DNA from: Deltaproteobacteria bacterium
Lineage (GTDB): Bacteria; Desulfobacterota; Desulfuromonadia; Geobacterales; Pseudopelobacteraceae
Assembly (NCBI GenBank): GCA_019162745.1
Contig: JAFLLC010000140.1
Location: 1-36,537, forward strand
Direction: 5' to 3'
DNA: 36,537 bases
A program made the translations under genes and the position numbers. The notes beneath the pieces are model-generated. The model did no database searches. It was not told where the DNA came from and was given only the letters and a program-made list of their open reading frames with translations. Positions 1 through 9,208 of this stretch are shown here, piece by piece (position 1 is the stretch's first letter; each line of letters begins with the position of its first letter).

Positions 1-304
1 TACAACTATCACATAGTGCACAAATAGTCATGTAATTATTTTACAGCTCCTTAGTTGATTCTTAAATCGCCCCAAGGGGCGGGGAATTTACCCATAGAGA
101 TTAAATTTATAAGGACTAAATTTATACTCTGTAAAACATTGATCGTCAAACAGGGAATGATTAGAATTGTGTTCACGGCAACTCTGTCAACCGGTGCAGC
201 GCTTTCATAAAGACACCCCAAACAGAATTAAAGCCGTTTGGGGTGTTTTCATGCCGAGTGAGATATGATCAGGCAATAACGTAAGGAATCAAAACTTATG
301 ATAT
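1..304. other. Gene-free left flank
   Basis: No convincing coding frame is visible in the first 300 bases. The stretch is AT-rich. It contains a short GC-rich hairpin (CGCCC/GGGCG near 68-81), a 10-bp direct repeat TAAATTTATA at 102-111 and 117-126, and the strong terminator hairpin listed separately. It is probably the 3' flank of whatever lies to the left, plus the downstream region of the minus-strand yicC gene. Confidence 0.5.
213..249. terminator. Rho-independent terminator, possibly bidirectional
   Basis: An 11-bp perfect stem (ACACCCCAAAC at 213-223 against GTTTGGGGTGT at 236-246) encloses a 12-nt loop and is followed on the plus strand by TTTT. On the minus strand the stem is followed by CTTT, so it may also end transcription of yicC. 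Confidence 0.75.
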
Positions 305-1183
305 TCACTCCACATTCTGAACCTGTTCCCGCATTTTTTCCATCTCTGCCTTGATCTGGATAACCAGATTCGTAATTCCGGCATCATTAGATTTTGAGCC
401 GATCGTATTGATCTCCCGATTCATTTCCTGCATCAGGAAGTCAAGTTTGCGACCTACCGGCTCGGAACTGCGCAGGGTCTCATCAAACTGGTTAAAATGG
501 CTCGAAAGCCGAACAAGTTCCTCCGTTATATCACAGCGGTCGGCCAACAGGGCTACTTCCTGCGCCAGACGGCTTTCGTCCATATCTGTCCCTTCAAGCA
601 GCTGAGCCAGCCGCACCTTCAGCTTCTGGCGGTAATCTATCACCATCTGCGGTGTCCTCTCACCTATTTGGGCAGACCACTCGGCAACCTGCCTCCGCCT
701 GCTCTGCAGGTCATCGGCCAGTGCCTCGCCCTCCCGGAGTCGCATGCCTTCCAGCGCAAGAACAGCATTCTCCACGGCTGCAAGAAGATACGGCTGCAAT
801 TCAGTTTCATCGACAGAGGCGGTGACCTCTTTCATCACTCCTTTTTGGGACATGATAAGAGAAAGTGGCGCGTCCTGCGGCAGATTCAGCTCTTTTGACA
901 AACGGGTATAAGCGTCATAATATCCCCGTGCAACAGACATATCCAGTTGCGGTGCGGTATTAGCGGCAGCAGTTTCATCCCACTGCACGGAAATATCGAT
1001 TTTACCCCGCTTGAGGAGTGATGCTGCAACTTTCTTCACTTCGTTTTCAAGTGCATAAAATGATCGCGGCAGCCGCACTGAAATTTCACCGTAGCGATGA
1101 TTTACCGCACGAATCTCCACCAAAAAGTTGCCGTTTGGAGCCGTTGCTTCCCCTTTACCATATCCTGTCATGCTTTTGAGCAC
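305..1183 (-). CDS. yicC: YicC/YloC family endoribonuclease
   Basis: This 292-residue protein has the family's usual length and layout. The N-terminal YicC domain begins K-S-M-T-G-Y-G, and the C-terminal DUF1732 region carries the hallmark NREINTIGSKSNDAGIT near the end. Members are known as endoribonucleases acting in RNA turnover, and they often sit near gmk and rpoZ. The start is GTG at 1183, chosen because GGAGG lies 8 nt upstream; an in-frame ATG four codons later (1171) lacks such spacing. A perfect 18-bp terminator separates it from the upstream fumarase gene, so it is probably transcribed independently. Family assignment is secure; the physiological RNA target is not known from sequence. 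Confidence 0.95.
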   Translation of the reverse strand: MLKSMTGYGKGEATAPNGNFLVEIRAVNHRYGEISVRLPRSFYALENEVKKVAASLLKRGKIDISVQWDETAAANTAPQLDMSVARGYYDAYTRLSKELNLPQDAPLSLIMSQKGVMKEVTASVDETELQPYLLAAVENAVLALEGMRLREGEALADDLQSRRRQVAEWSAQIGERTPQMVIDYRQKLKVRLAQLLEGTDMDESRLAQEVALLADRCDITEELVRLSSHFNQFDETLRSSEPVGRKLDFLMQEMNREINTIGSKSNDAGITNLVIQIKAEMEKMREQVQNVE

Positions 1184-1289
1184 TTAAAATACCTCCGTAT
1201 ATTTTCCGTTCACATACCGTAATTCCTGCTTGTTTGTCCAGCCATTTGGCAGAGCGGATATATAGGCCGCTTCTTGCAATTATGAAATA

Positions 1290-1337
1290 AGCAAACTAAA
1301 GCCCCGCGTACAAGAGTATGCGGGGCTTTAGTTTGCT
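1290..1337. terminator. Strong terminator downstream of fumarase
   Basis: A perfect 18-bp stem (arms 1290-1307 and 1320-1337, core AAAGCCCCGC/GCGGGGCTTT) with a 12-nt loop lies 14 nt beyond the fumarase stop codon. On the minus strand it is followed by a T-rich run (TTATTTC). It insulates yicC from the fumarase transcript. Confidence 0.85.
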
Positions 1338-1351
1338 ATTATTTTATGCTC

Positions 1352-2977
1352 TTACAAGCCGAGCTGTTTAAAGAAATCATTACCTTTATCGTCCACCAGA
1401 ATAAAGGCGGGGAAATCTTCGACCTCAATCTTCCAGACCGCTTCCATACCCAGTTCAGGGAAGTCGATACACTCAACCTTCTTGATGTTTTCCTCTGCCA
1501 GGAGTGCCGCCGGACCACCGATGGAACCGAGGTAGAAACCGCCATTTTTCTTACAGGCATCGGTCACCTGCTGGGAGCGATTGCCCTTGGCGATCATGAT
1601 CATTGACCCCCCATTTTCCTGCAGGAGACCAACGTACGAATCCATACGACCGGCGGTGGTTGGGCCAAAAGATCCGGAAGGCTTGCCGACGGGAGTCTTG
1701 GCCGGACCGGCATAATAAATAGGGTGATTCTTGAGATATTCTGGGAGCGGCTTGCCGCTGTCCAGGATTTCCTTGAACTTGGAATGGGCGATGTCTCGGC
1801 CGACCACAATCGTGCCGCTCAGCAGCAGCGGTGTAGAGACCGGATGCTTGGTCAGTTCGGCCAGAATATCCTTCATCGGCTGGTTAAGATTGATCTTGAC
1901 GCCATGGCCATGTTTGCCGCGGTACTGTTCAGGGATCAGACGTCCCGGATTGCGATCCATCTCCTCTACGAACAGGCCATCTTTGGTGATCTTGGCCTTG
2001 ATATTGCGGTCAGCGGAGCAGGAAACACCCATACCGACCGGGCAGGAGGCGCCGTGGCGAGGCAGTCTGATGATCCGCACGTCATGGGCAAAGTATTTAC
2101 CGCCGAACTGGGCACCGATGCCGAGTTTTTGCGCAGCTTCCAGAAGTTTATTCTCCAGTTCGATGTCACGGAAGGCCTGACCGTGCTCATTGCCTGCAGT
2201 CGGCAGACCATCGTAATATTTGGCTGAAGCCAGTTTTACGTGCTTCAGACATGCCTCAGCGCTGGTGCCGCCGATAACAAATGCAATGTGATACGGCGGG
2301 CATGCAGCTGTGCCAAGGGTTTTCATCTTTTCTACCAGGAATTTGAACAGACTCTCCGGAGTCAGGAGCGCTTTGGTTTCCTGGTACAGATAGGTTTTAT
2401 TTGCAGAACCGCCCCCTTTGGCAACAAAGAGGAATTTATATTCCATCCCCGGGGTAGCATAGAGATCGATCTGGGCAGGCAGATTGGTGCCGGTGTTGAT
2501 TTCTTTGTACATGTCGAGCGCGACAGTCTGCGAATAGCGCAGGTTTTCTTCTGCGTAGGTCTTGTAGACCCCTTTTGAAAGCCACTCTTCATCAGTCACA
2601 CCGGTCCAGACCTGCTGTCCTTTTTTACCTACTATGATAGCTGTGCCGGTATCCTGGCAGAACGGCAGCTCAAAGTTGGCAGAAATCTCGGCATTACGCA
2701 GGAAGGCCACGGCGACCCCTTTATCGTTCTGAGAGGCCTCCGGATCGGTCAGTATTTTAGCCACCATTTCGTTGTGTTCAGGACGCAGGGTAAAGGCAAC
2801 ATCACGCATTGCCTCGTTAGCCAGAATGGACAAAGCCTCGGGACAAACCCGAATGACTTCCTGATCGCCGAACTTCTCCACAGCAATATACTTTTCAGTT
2901 CCTTCTATCTTACGAAATGCAGTCTGATCCTTCGCAAGCGGGAATGGTTCCTGATAAACAAACGGTTTGACAGACAT
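1352..2977 (-). CDS. fumA/fumB-type: Fumarate hydratase, class I (iron-sulfur)
   Basis: Class I fumarases use an oxygen-labile [4Fe-4S] cluster to interconvert fumarate and malate in the cytoplasmic TCA cycle. The 541-residue product matches the single-chain class I length. Cysteines fit the known ligands: C107 (in FCQDTGTA), C226 (in AACPPYH) and C320 (in [10 protein letters not shown]). The frame stays open further upstream, but the start at 2977 is preferred because AAAGGAG lies just before it and homology begins there (MSVKPFVYQ). It is monocistronic by appearance: a promoter candidate at 3117-3144 and a strong terminator at 1290-1337. The oxygen-sensitive class fits an anaerobic lifestyle that oxidises acetate through the TCA cycle (inference). 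Confidence 0.95.
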   Translation of the reverse strand: MSVKPFVYQEPFPLAKDQTAFRKIEGTEKYIAVEKFGDQEVIRVCPEALSILANEAMRDVAFTLRPEHNEMVAKILTDPEASQNDKGVAVAFLRNAEISANFELPFCQDTGTAIIVGKKGQQVWTGVTDEEWLSKGVYKTYAEENLRYSQTVALDMYKEINTGTNLPAQIDLYATPGMEYKFLFVAKGGGSANKTYLYQETKALLTPESLFKFLVEKMKTLGTAACPPYHIAFVIGGTSAEACLKHVKLASAKYYDGLPTAGNEHGQAFRDIELENKLLEAAQKLGIGAQFGGKYFAHDVRIIRLPRHGASCPVGMGVSCSADRNIKAKITKDGLFVEEMDRNPGRLIPEQYRGKHGHGVKINLNQPMKDILAELTKHPVSTPLLLSGTIVVGRDIAHSKFKEILDSGKPLPEYLKNHPIYYAGPAKTPVGKPSGSFGPTTAGRMDSYVGLLQENGGSMIMIAKGNRSQQVTDACKKNGGFYLGSIGGPAALLAEENIKKVECIDFPELGMEAVWKIEVEDFPAFILVDDKGNDFFKQLGL

Positions 2978-3107
2978 CGGTACTCTCCTTTTTAGTAAGT
3001 TAGAAGATGTTTTCCGCATTTTTATGACAGAAATCAACTTCGTTATCGCACTTATCCTGTTTGTAGGGCCAGATGGCGGCTGTTCAACCTGCTGTGCAGA
3101 TTCAAGT

Positions 3108-3144
3108 AGTGTATACAATATACGATGGTATTTTAGTAATGCAA
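3108..3144 (-). promoter_or_regulatory. Candidate fumarase promoter with overlapping palindrome
   Basis: Read on the minus strand, TTGCAT (3139-3144) and TATATT (3117-3122) are 16 nt apart, a plausible sigma-70 promoter. An 11-of-12 match to the palindrome ATTGTATACAAT (ATTGTATACACT, 3108-3119) overlaps the -10 box. Palindromes of this TTGTATACAA type are bound by some FadR/VanR-subfamily GntR repressors. The operator role is inference. Confidence 0.4.
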
Positions 3145-3177
3145 ACTGCTTTATAAATCAAGGCAAAAATCATTCAT

Positions 3178-3636
3178 TTACATATACTGGCAACGAAGCA
3201 GCTTGATTCCGTCTTTAAAAAGGACCTGCATCTTGTTAGGGACAGTAACAGTTTTAACAACGCCAATACCGAATACCGGGTGATCTATCAGACGCTTGGT
3301 CATAAATCTGCAGTTCATATCATACGGGAGCGCTTTTTCAAGATCAAAAGTCGGCGAGAGTGATGCCCACTCTTCACGCTCGACTTCAGCAGGATCCCTC
3401 CTGGATGTGCGCGGTACAGCGGTTGTTGAGCGTGGTTTACTTGCAGTTATTTTAGGGGCTTTAGCTGCTTTAGCCGCTGGAGGCGGATAATAGTTGTGTA
3501 CGCCATTGCAGGTGTTGCATTCGACCCGCACGACTTTTCCTTCTACCATGGCAACAATTCTGTGATTCAGCACTTCACGGCATTTGGTACAACGGGACTC
3601 AATAATATCGCCTGCTGATAGAATTTTAGTAGTCAT
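3178..3636 (-). CDS. Hypothetical zinc-ribbon protein with C-terminal Tudor/CarD-like motif
   Basis: This 152-residue cytoplasmic protein has no firm family name. Residues 1-48 hold two CxxC pairs (C16/C19 and C40/C43), typical of a zinc ribbon that binds nucleic acid or protein. Residues about 52-95 form an Ala/Lys/Pro/Arg-rich basic linker. The last 45 residues contain HPVFGIGVVKTV and MQVLFKDGIKLL, resembling the small beta barrel (FGxGxV...F..GxK) found in CarD-like and UvrD C-terminal domains. The start at 3636 is favoured over the longer open frame by AAGGAAG immediately upstream. It is flanked by a terminator on its upstream side, so it is probably a single-gene unit. A role in transcription or DNA transactions is inference only. 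Confidence 0.75.
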   Translation of the reverse strand: MTTKILSAGDIIESRCTKCREVLNHRIVAMVEGKVVRVECNTCNGVHNYYPPPAAKAAKAPKITASKPRSTTAVPRTSRRDPAEVEREEWASLSPTFDLEKALPYDMNCRFMTKRLIDHPVFGIGVVKTVTVPNKMQVLFKDGIKLLRCQYM

Positions 3637-3701
3637 TTGCTTCCTTCTTTTATTCGGATTATTTCGCTCTAGTATAAACGATCGTTTTTTAATACTTTCA
3701 T

Positions 3702-3742
3702 AAAAAAGCCGCTCAACAGCATCACAGCTGGTGAGCGGCTTT
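3702..3742 (-). terminator. Terminator downstream of paaK
   Basis: The minus strand shows the stem AAAGCCGCTCA/TGAGCGGCTTT (arms 3732-3742 and 3705-3715), extended inside by CAGC/GCTG and followed by a run of six T. It lies 28 nt beyond the phenylacetate-CoA ligase stop codon and closes the ispG-proS-paaK run. Confidence 0.85.
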
Positions 3743-3769
3743 ACAAATAAATGTGATAAACGGCCCTTA

Positions 3770-5080
3770 TCAAAACACCCGTTTATCGATAACTCTCTGA
3801 GCCTTCCCCTCATGACGCGGTATACTGTTTGGTTCTACCAGCTTTACCGTCACGCCGACACCGAGGACAGAATCAATCCTTTTTCCGACCATATCAAGAA
3901 AAGCGCGTTGTTTTTTCATTTCGTCGAAGAAGATATTCTCTCTCACCTCGATACAAACCTCCAGCACATCCAACGCACCCTTACGATCAACAACCAGTTG
4001 ATAGTGCGGTTCACACCCCTCTATCGCAACCAGCACCTCCTCTATTTGGGAAGGGAAAACGTTAACCCCCTTGATTATCAGCATATCATCAGTACGCCCC
4101 ATGGTTTTTTTCATTCTGGCCATGGTCCTTCCACAGAGGCAGGCAGCATAGTCAAGAGTAGTAATATCCCGAGTACGATAGCGAATCATCGGGAGGGCTT
4201 CCTTGCTGATAGTGGTCAGCACGAGTTCACCGACACTTCCCGGGGGGAGGACCTGACAGGTTTCCGGATCGATTATCTCGGCGATGAACGCATCCTCGGC
4301 GATATGCATGCCGTTTTTAAAGTGGCATTCACCCGCAACACCAGGACCGATAATTTCAGAAAGACCGTAATTATCAGTGGCGCTGATCATCAGGCGTGAC
4401 TCTATTTCGGTGCGCATAGCTTCAGACCAGGGTTCACCGCCAAAAAGGCCGACCCTAAGAGAGAGCGTCTGCGGATCTATACCCTGTTTTTCAATCAGTT
4501 CCGCAAGCGTGACCGCATAGCTCGGGGTACAGACAAGCGCAGTAGATTTGTAGTCCTGCATGATCATGATCTGCTTGTCGCTGTTCCCTCCGCTCATCGG
4601 GATAACAGCCGCTCCAATCGCCTCAGATCCGTAGTGGAGACCAAATGCCCCGGTAAACATGCCATAACCGAATGCGATCTGCACAACATCATCGTGGGTA
4701 ACACCGGCTGCTGTCATGATTCTGGCGACCAGATTGGACCACATTTTCAAATCATTTTTGGTGTATCCGACAACGGTAGGCTTTCCGGTCGTACCTGACG
4801 AGGAATGGATACGGACAATCTCGCGCAGCGGCACTGCAAACATCCCGTACGGGTAATTGAGTCGCAGATCCTCTTTGGTAGTAAAGGGGAGCTTCGACAG
4901 ATCAGACAGTGAAGCAACATCCTCCGGAACAATGCCAAGTTCATTAAACTTGTTTCGGTAACATGGCACATTCTTGTAGACGCGATTTAATGTCGCCTGA
5001 AGACGCTCCAACTGGAGTTGTTCAAGCTCTTCACGAGGCATACATTCATGTTGAGAATCCCATATCTGGCTTGACTGCAT
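3770..5080 (-). CDS. paaK: Phenylacetate-CoA ligase family AMP-forming enzyme
   Basis: The 436-residue product belongs to the adenylate-forming superfamily, PaaK branch, whose members activate aryl acids such as phenylacetate with ATP and CoA. The phosphate-binding loop [10 protein letters not shown] occupies residues 91-100, followed by VVGYT. The adenosine-binding motif DNYGLSE and the RYRTRD hinge region are present, and the C-terminal AMP-ligase domain ends with the lysine-containing [10 protein letters not shown]. It starts 28 nt after the proS stop codon, so it is probably co-transcribed with proS. Paralogues of this family in anaerobes include indolepyruvate-linked arylacetyl-CoA ligases and F390 synthetase-like proteins, so the exact acid substrate is uncertain. 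Confidence 0.9.
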   Translation of the reverse strand: MQSSQIWDSQHECMPREELEQLQLERLQATLNRVYKNVPCYRNKFNELGIVPEDVASLSDLSKLPFTTKEDLRLNYPYGMFAVPLREIVRIHSSSGTTGKPTVVGYTKNDLKMWSNLVARIMTAAGVTHDDVVQIAFGYGMFTGAFGLHYGSEAIGAAVIPMSGGNSDKQIMIMQDYKSTALVCTPSYAVTLAELIEKQGIDPQTLSLRVGLFGGEPWSEAMRTEIESRLMISATDNYGLSEIIGPGVAGECHFKNGMHIAEDAFIAEIIDPETCQVLPPGSVGELVLTTISKEALPMIRYRTRDITTLDYAACLCGRTMARMKKTMGRTDDMLIIKGVNVFPSQIEEVLVAIEGCEPHYQLVVDRKGALDVLEVCIEVRENIFFDEMKKQRAFLDMVGKRIDSVLGVGVTVKLVEPNSIPRHEGKAQRVIDKRVF

Positions 5081-5108
5081 TTAAAAAAACCTCGCGCCGA
5101 AGTTATTG

Positions 5109-6839
5109 TTAATCTTTGTTTGCCAATGCCGCATCTATCAACTGTTTAACGGTAGTCGCCACATCATCCAGCAAAAGCGGCAGCACTTCACCGGTCGAGC
5201 GGATCTTCAGCTCAACCTTCCCTTCGGCCAACCCTTTACTTCCGACTACAATCCGGAAAGGAATTCCGATCAGGTCGTTATCTTTGAATTTCACACCCGG
5301 GCGCTCGTCCCGATCATCAAAAAGCACCTCAACACCGAGTTTTTCGAGACAGAAATAAATTTCTTCGGCAGCAGCCATGACGCCGGAGTCCTTGGTATTA
5401 ACTGCTACCACCGAGCAGTGAAATGGAGCGATTGCAACAGGAAATATGATGCCGTTTTCATCATGATTCTGCTCGATAGCCGCTGCAACGGTGCGACCTA
5501 TACCGATGCCGTAACACCCCATGAAGATAATCTGCTCTCTGCCGTTGGCATCAAGGTAGGTAGCATTCAGCGCCTTGGAATATTTGGTCCCGAGTTTGAA
5601 CACATGTCCGACTTCAATCCCGCGCCAAATTTCAAGTTTTCCGGATTGGCAGCGAGGACAAGCATCACCCGCCTCGGCTGTACGGATATCGACAAACCCG
5701 GAAACCTCAAAATCACGGCCCAGATTGGCGTTAACGTAGTGCTGATCCTTTTCATTGGCACCTAAAACAGCATTGGTCATACCCTCAATTACCCTGTCGG
5801 CAATCACCGGAATGTCCTCTTTAAGGCCAATTGGTCCCAAGAAACCGACAGGAGACCCGGTGCAGGCAAGTATCTGCTCTTCACTCGCCATCAGGATTTC
5901 GTCCCATCCAAGATAATTTTTGAGTTTAAGCTCGTTAAGTTCATGATCGCCACGCAGCAGCGCCATCACCAGATCGCCGCTGCCTGAAGCGTAAACAAGC
6001 GTTTTTATTGTTTGATCAGCTGTAACATTCAGAAATGCGGCAACATCGGCAATAGTTTTCATTTCAGGTGTTGAAACTTTCTGTAATGATTTAACAGCAG
6101 CATCAGATGATGCCGAATATAAAGGAGATTCAGCTTTTTCTATATTCGCTGTATATCGGCATGCATCGCAGGAAACTATGGCATCTTCGCCAGAATCAGC
6201 CAGCACCATGAACTCATGCGAAGAAGATCCACCGATACTGCCGGTGTCAGCTTCCACAGCTCTGAAATTAAGGCCGCAGCGTTCGAAAATGCGCATATAC
6301 GCGTTAAACATTTTTTCGTAGGAGAGATCTGCCGCTGAGCTGTCTACATCAAATGAGTAGGCATCTTTCATGATGAACTCGCGTCCGCGCATCAAGCCGA
6401 AGCGGGGGCGAATTTCGTCGCGAAACTTGGTCTGGATCTGATAGAAATTAAGCGGCATCTGCCGGTAGCTTTTTATCTCGCGCCGCACCATGTCGGTAAT
6501 GACCTCTTCGTGGGTCGGTCCCATACAGAATTCGGCCTCTTTACGGTCCTTGAAGCGGAGCAGTTCTTTACCGTAAAAAGCCCAGCGCCCTGACTCCTGC
6601 CACAGTTCGGCCGGCTGAACGCTCGGCATCAGCATCTCTATTGCATCGGCTCTGTTCATCTCTTCGCGGACGATATTCTCGAATTTGCGGATCGAACGGA
6701 GCCCAAGCGGCAGATAGTTATAGATCCCGGAGGCGAGCTTGCGGATCATTCCTGCTCTCAGCATCAGCTGGTGTGAGATAACCTCAGCGTCAGAGGGAGT
6801 TTCCTTGATGGTCGGTATAAAATAGCGCGAGTAAAGCAT
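5109..6839 (-). CDS. proS: Prolyl-tRNA synthetase, bacterial type
   Basis: Class II aminoacyl-tRNA synthetase that charges tRNA-Pro. At 576 residues it has the bacterial architecture: catalytic core with N-terminal LMLRAGMIRKLASGIYNYLP, motif 2 around FRDEIRPRFGLMRGREF, the editing (INS) domain in the middle (including DACRYTAN), motif 3 at CYGIGIGRTVAA, and a C-terminal anticodon-binding domain. It starts ATG 10 nt downstream of the ispG stop codon, so ispG and proS look like one transcript, as in other Geobacter-type genomes. No missing key element was seen. Confidence 0.97.
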   Translation of the reverse strand: MLYSRYFIPTIKETPSDAEVISHQLMLRAGMIRKLASGIYNYLPLGLRSIRKFENIVREEMNRADAIEMLMPSVQPAELWQESGRWAFYGKELLRFKDRKEAEFCMGPTHEEVITDMVRREIKSYRQMPLNFYQIQTKFRDEIRPRFGLMRGREFIMKDAYSFDVDSSAADLSYEKMFNAYMRIFERCGLNFRAVEADTGSIGGSSSHEFMVLADSGEDAIVSCDACRYTANIEKAESPLYSASSDAAVKSLQKVSTPEMKTIADVAAFLNVTADQTIKTLVYASGSGDLVMALLRGDHELNELKLKNYLGWDEILMASEEQILACTGSPVGFLGPIGLKEDIPVIADRVIEGMTNAVLGANEKDQHYVNANLGRDFEVSGFVDIRTAEAGDACPRCQSGKLEIWRGIEVGHVFKLGTKYSKALNATYLDANGREQIIFMGCYGIGIGRTVAAAIEQNHDENGIIFPVAIAPFHCSVVAVNTKDSGVMAAAEEIYFCLEKLGVEVLFDDRDERPGVKFKDNDLIGIPFRIVVGSKGLAEGKVELKIRSTGEVLPLLLDDVATTVKQLIDAALANKD

Positions 6840-6849
6840 TTCAAAGCCC

Positions 6850-7896
6850 CTATAATTTGGATATTTCTTCCATCAATGCATCAGCGAGATTCTCTTCAGG
6901 CACCTTACGAACAATTTCACCATAGCGGAATACGAGTCCTTCGCCTTTTCCGCCAGCAATCCCGACATCAGCTTCACGTGCTTCACCTGGTCCATTGACG
7001 GCGCATCCCATGACGGCAACGGTAATCTGTTTATCAACCCCCTGCAGTCGCCTCTCAACCTCCTCCGCAACCCTGATCAGATCAATCTGGCACCGCCCGC
7101 AGGTGGGACAGGAAACAAAGTTTACCCCACGCTGGCGTAATCCGACCGCTTTAAGAATATCATAGGCAACCCGTACCTCATCTCTCGGCGCACCGGTCAA
7201 AGAGACCCTCATCGTATCACCGATCCCGTCCGCCAGAAGGATGCCAAGTCCGACCGACGATTTAATCGTCCCGGAGAAAAGTGTGCCGGCTTCTGTAACA
7301 CCGATATGTAGAGGGTAATCGGACTGCGCCGAGAAAATACGGTATGCGTCGACAGTTTTCATTACGTCAGATGCTTTAAGAGAAATCTTTATTTCCCGAT
7401 AATTTAAATCCTCGAGGATGCGAATGTGGCCCATAGCAGATTCAACCATAGCCTCGGCTGTCGGATGGCCATACCTCTGCAGCAGCTCTTTTTCAAGCGA
7501 ACCGGCATTGACCCCTATCCTGATCGGAACCTTGCGCTCGGCAGCAGACGCAACAATTTCGGCAACCTTCCATTTCTCGCCGATATTGCCGGGATTGAGC
7601 CGCAGACCGTCGATGCCCCCTTCAAGAACCTGCAGCGCCAGTTTATAGTCAAAATGGATATCGGCGACAACCGGAATGGGGCTCATCTGCTTGATCTCTG
7701 CCAAGGCGAGGGCAGCGTCCATATCGGGTACCGCACAACGGACTATTTCGCAGCCGACTTCGGCAAGCTCTTTAATTTGGGCGATTGTAGCAGATATATC
7801 ACGTGTATCGGTGCTGCACATCGACTGTACTGAACAGGGAGCATCACCACCGATCGGTACAGAGCCGATATAAATTTGCCGGGTTATTTTTTTCAT
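6850..7896 (-). CDS. ispG: 4-hydroxy-3-methylbut-2-enyl diphosphate synthase
   Basis: IspG (GcpE) converts methylerythritol cyclodiphosphate to HMBPP in the MEP isoprenoid pathway using a [4Fe-4S] cluster. The TIM-barrel N-terminus carries SVQSMCSTDTRD. Near the C-terminus the cluster ligands appear as SCPTCGRC plus GCAVNGPGEA. The start is uncertain: the ATG at 7896 gives 348 residues beginning MKKITRQIYIG, close to where family homology starts, while a TTG at 7914 would add six residues. Neither has a good Shine-Dalgarno sequence. proS follows after 10 nt. In related genomes rseP often precedes ispG; here the neighbour is a formate/nitrite channel instead. Confidence 0.93.
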   Translation of the reverse strand: MKKITRQIYIGSVPIGGDAPCSVQSMCSTDTRDISATIAQIKELAEVGCEIVRCAVPDMDAALALAEIKQMSPIPVVADIHFDYKLALQVLEGGIDGLRLNPGNIGEKWKVAEIVASAAERKVPIRIGVNAGSLEKELLQRYGHPTAEAMVESAMGHIRILEDLNYREIKISLKASDVMKTVDAYRIFSAQSDYPLHIGVTEAGTLFSGTIKSSVGLGILLADGIGDTMRVSLTGAPRDEVRVAYDILKAVGLRQRGVNFVSCPTCGRCQIDLIRVAEEVERRLQGVDKQITVAVMGCAVNGPGEAREADVGIAGGKGEGLVFRYGEIVRKVPEENLADALMEEISKL

Positions 7897-7978
7897 GGAG
7901 GTGCATAGTGCCAAAGACGGGCGGGAAAGTCAAGAACGACGCGTAGTTTCAGTGATGCATCAGCCCAGATGGATTCTA

Positions 7979-8806
7979 CTATAGCGGCCGTTCCGGTGCA
8001 TCTATTGCGCCGTAGGCGTACCAATACGCACCGGCAACAAAAAAAACGCCACCGATAATATTGCCAAGAGTAACCGGCAGCAGATTCACAACTAAGAAGT
8101 TATACCAGTTCAGCGCATGATCTGGAGACGCATTTTTGCCGGTAATAAACAGACCGGTTGGAATGTAATACATATTGGCAATAGAGTGTTCAAAACCACT
8201 CGAAACAAAGGTCATGATAGGCACATAGCACGCAAGTAATTTTCCGGTAATATCACGGGCGGCTGTGGCCATAAACACAGCAAGGCAGACAAGCCAGTTA
8301 CAGAGGATTCCCCGAACAAAAGCGGCAGTAAAAGAGAGCTGACATTTGACAGTTGCAGTGCGAATGGCGTTTTCGGCAACGCTCCCCTGTTCCCAAAGTC
8401 GCGTTTCGTACATTAACCAGGCAAAGAACAGGGCTCCTGCAAAATTACCGACCAGCACAATTGCCCAGTTTTTGGCAAGACTACTCCATGATATTTCACC
8501 ATGAAGGGCCGCCCCGGCCAGCAGACTGTTTCCGGTAAACAGTTCAGCGCCGCAGACAACAACGAGCATCAAACCGATGGAAAACAGGCTCCCGCCCAGA
8601 AACCGGGCAATCCCGACGCCGACAAAAGGGGCTGCATCCTGTGTGATCACAGTTGACAGTTGAGCGCCGAAGGCGATGTAAAATCCGGCCAGAAGACTGA
8701 GAACAAGGGTCCGCCCGACGCTTTGCTCCAGGACACGGCGCCCGTTCTTTGCAATCGCATGTGCCGCCTCTCGTGGCGTTAAAAACATTCTATGGTCAGA
8801 ACTCAT
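7979..8806 (-). CDS. Formate/nitrite transporter (FNT) family channel
   Basis: FNT proteins are pentameric inner-membrane channels for formate, nitrite, hydrosulfide or related small anions. The 275-residue product has six predicted membrane spans, with family-typical stretches such as GAELFTGN and SSGFEHSIANMYYIP, the latter corresponding to the central pore region. The frame is open further upstream, but residues before MSSDHRMFLTPREAA look unlike the family; 8806 is chosen on homology, with a weak ribosome-binding site. It lies head-to-head with the selenocysteine peroxiredoxin and 65-83 nt upstream of ispG on the same strand. FocA and NirC subtypes cannot be separated safely by eye. Confidence 0.88.
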   Translation of the reverse strand: MSSDHRMFLTPREAAHAIAKNGRRVLEQSVGRTLVLSLLAGFYIAFGAQLSTVITQDAAPFVGVGIARFLGGSLFSIGLMLVVVCGAELFTGNSLLAGAALHGEISWSSLAKNWAIVLVGNFAGALFFAWLMYETRLWEQGSVAENAIRTATVKCQLSFTAAFVRGILCNWLVCLAVFMATAARDITGKLLACYVPIMTFVSSGFEHSIANMYYIPTGLFITGKNASPDHALNWYNFLVVNLLPVTLGNIIGGVFFVAGAYWYAYGAIDAPERPL

Positions 8807-9003
8807 AACTCGCACCGGAAACTGGTAATAGAAACGACGTGGCGACAAGAAAAGAAAAGTGATATAGCTGGATCGCAGCAACCAATTAGATACTACCCAA
8901 CTGTTACTTAGATTTAGCCCGGGTTTTATAGCAGAGAACTGAACTCTCTGACAGCGGAAAATACACGACATCTGTAATTGCACATACAAAATCTCTACGC
9001 TGC

Positions 9004-9031
9004 TTGTATTATGACAAGGTTGTGCTAAACT
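9004..9031 (+). promoter_or_regulatory. Candidate promoter of the selenocysteine peroxiredoxin
   Basis: TTGTAT (9004-9009) and TAAACT (9026-9031) are separated by 16 nt, a reasonable sigma-70 match, 73 nt upstream of the first good start codon of the peroxiredoxin gene. No obvious redox-regulator operator was recognised. Confidence 0.35.
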
Positions 9032-9208
9032 GTATCTGTGGCGTGGTGTCCTGCGTCACAGCTACTCGTCGGCAGTACCATTTCGGGAGAAAGGAGATTG
9101 CGTATGGGAACCAGTCAGGGCTGCGTCGCAACGGCAGCAGGTCCATTGACAGCAGGCAACATGCCGGATTCATCAACTTCAGCACAACCACCAAAGGAGG
9201 AGCGAATT

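Noticed and set aside
1724-2227. Long plus-strand open frames antisense to the fumarase gene
   Set aside because: They are shadows of the conserved fumarase reading frame, with no ribosome-binding site or family similarity.
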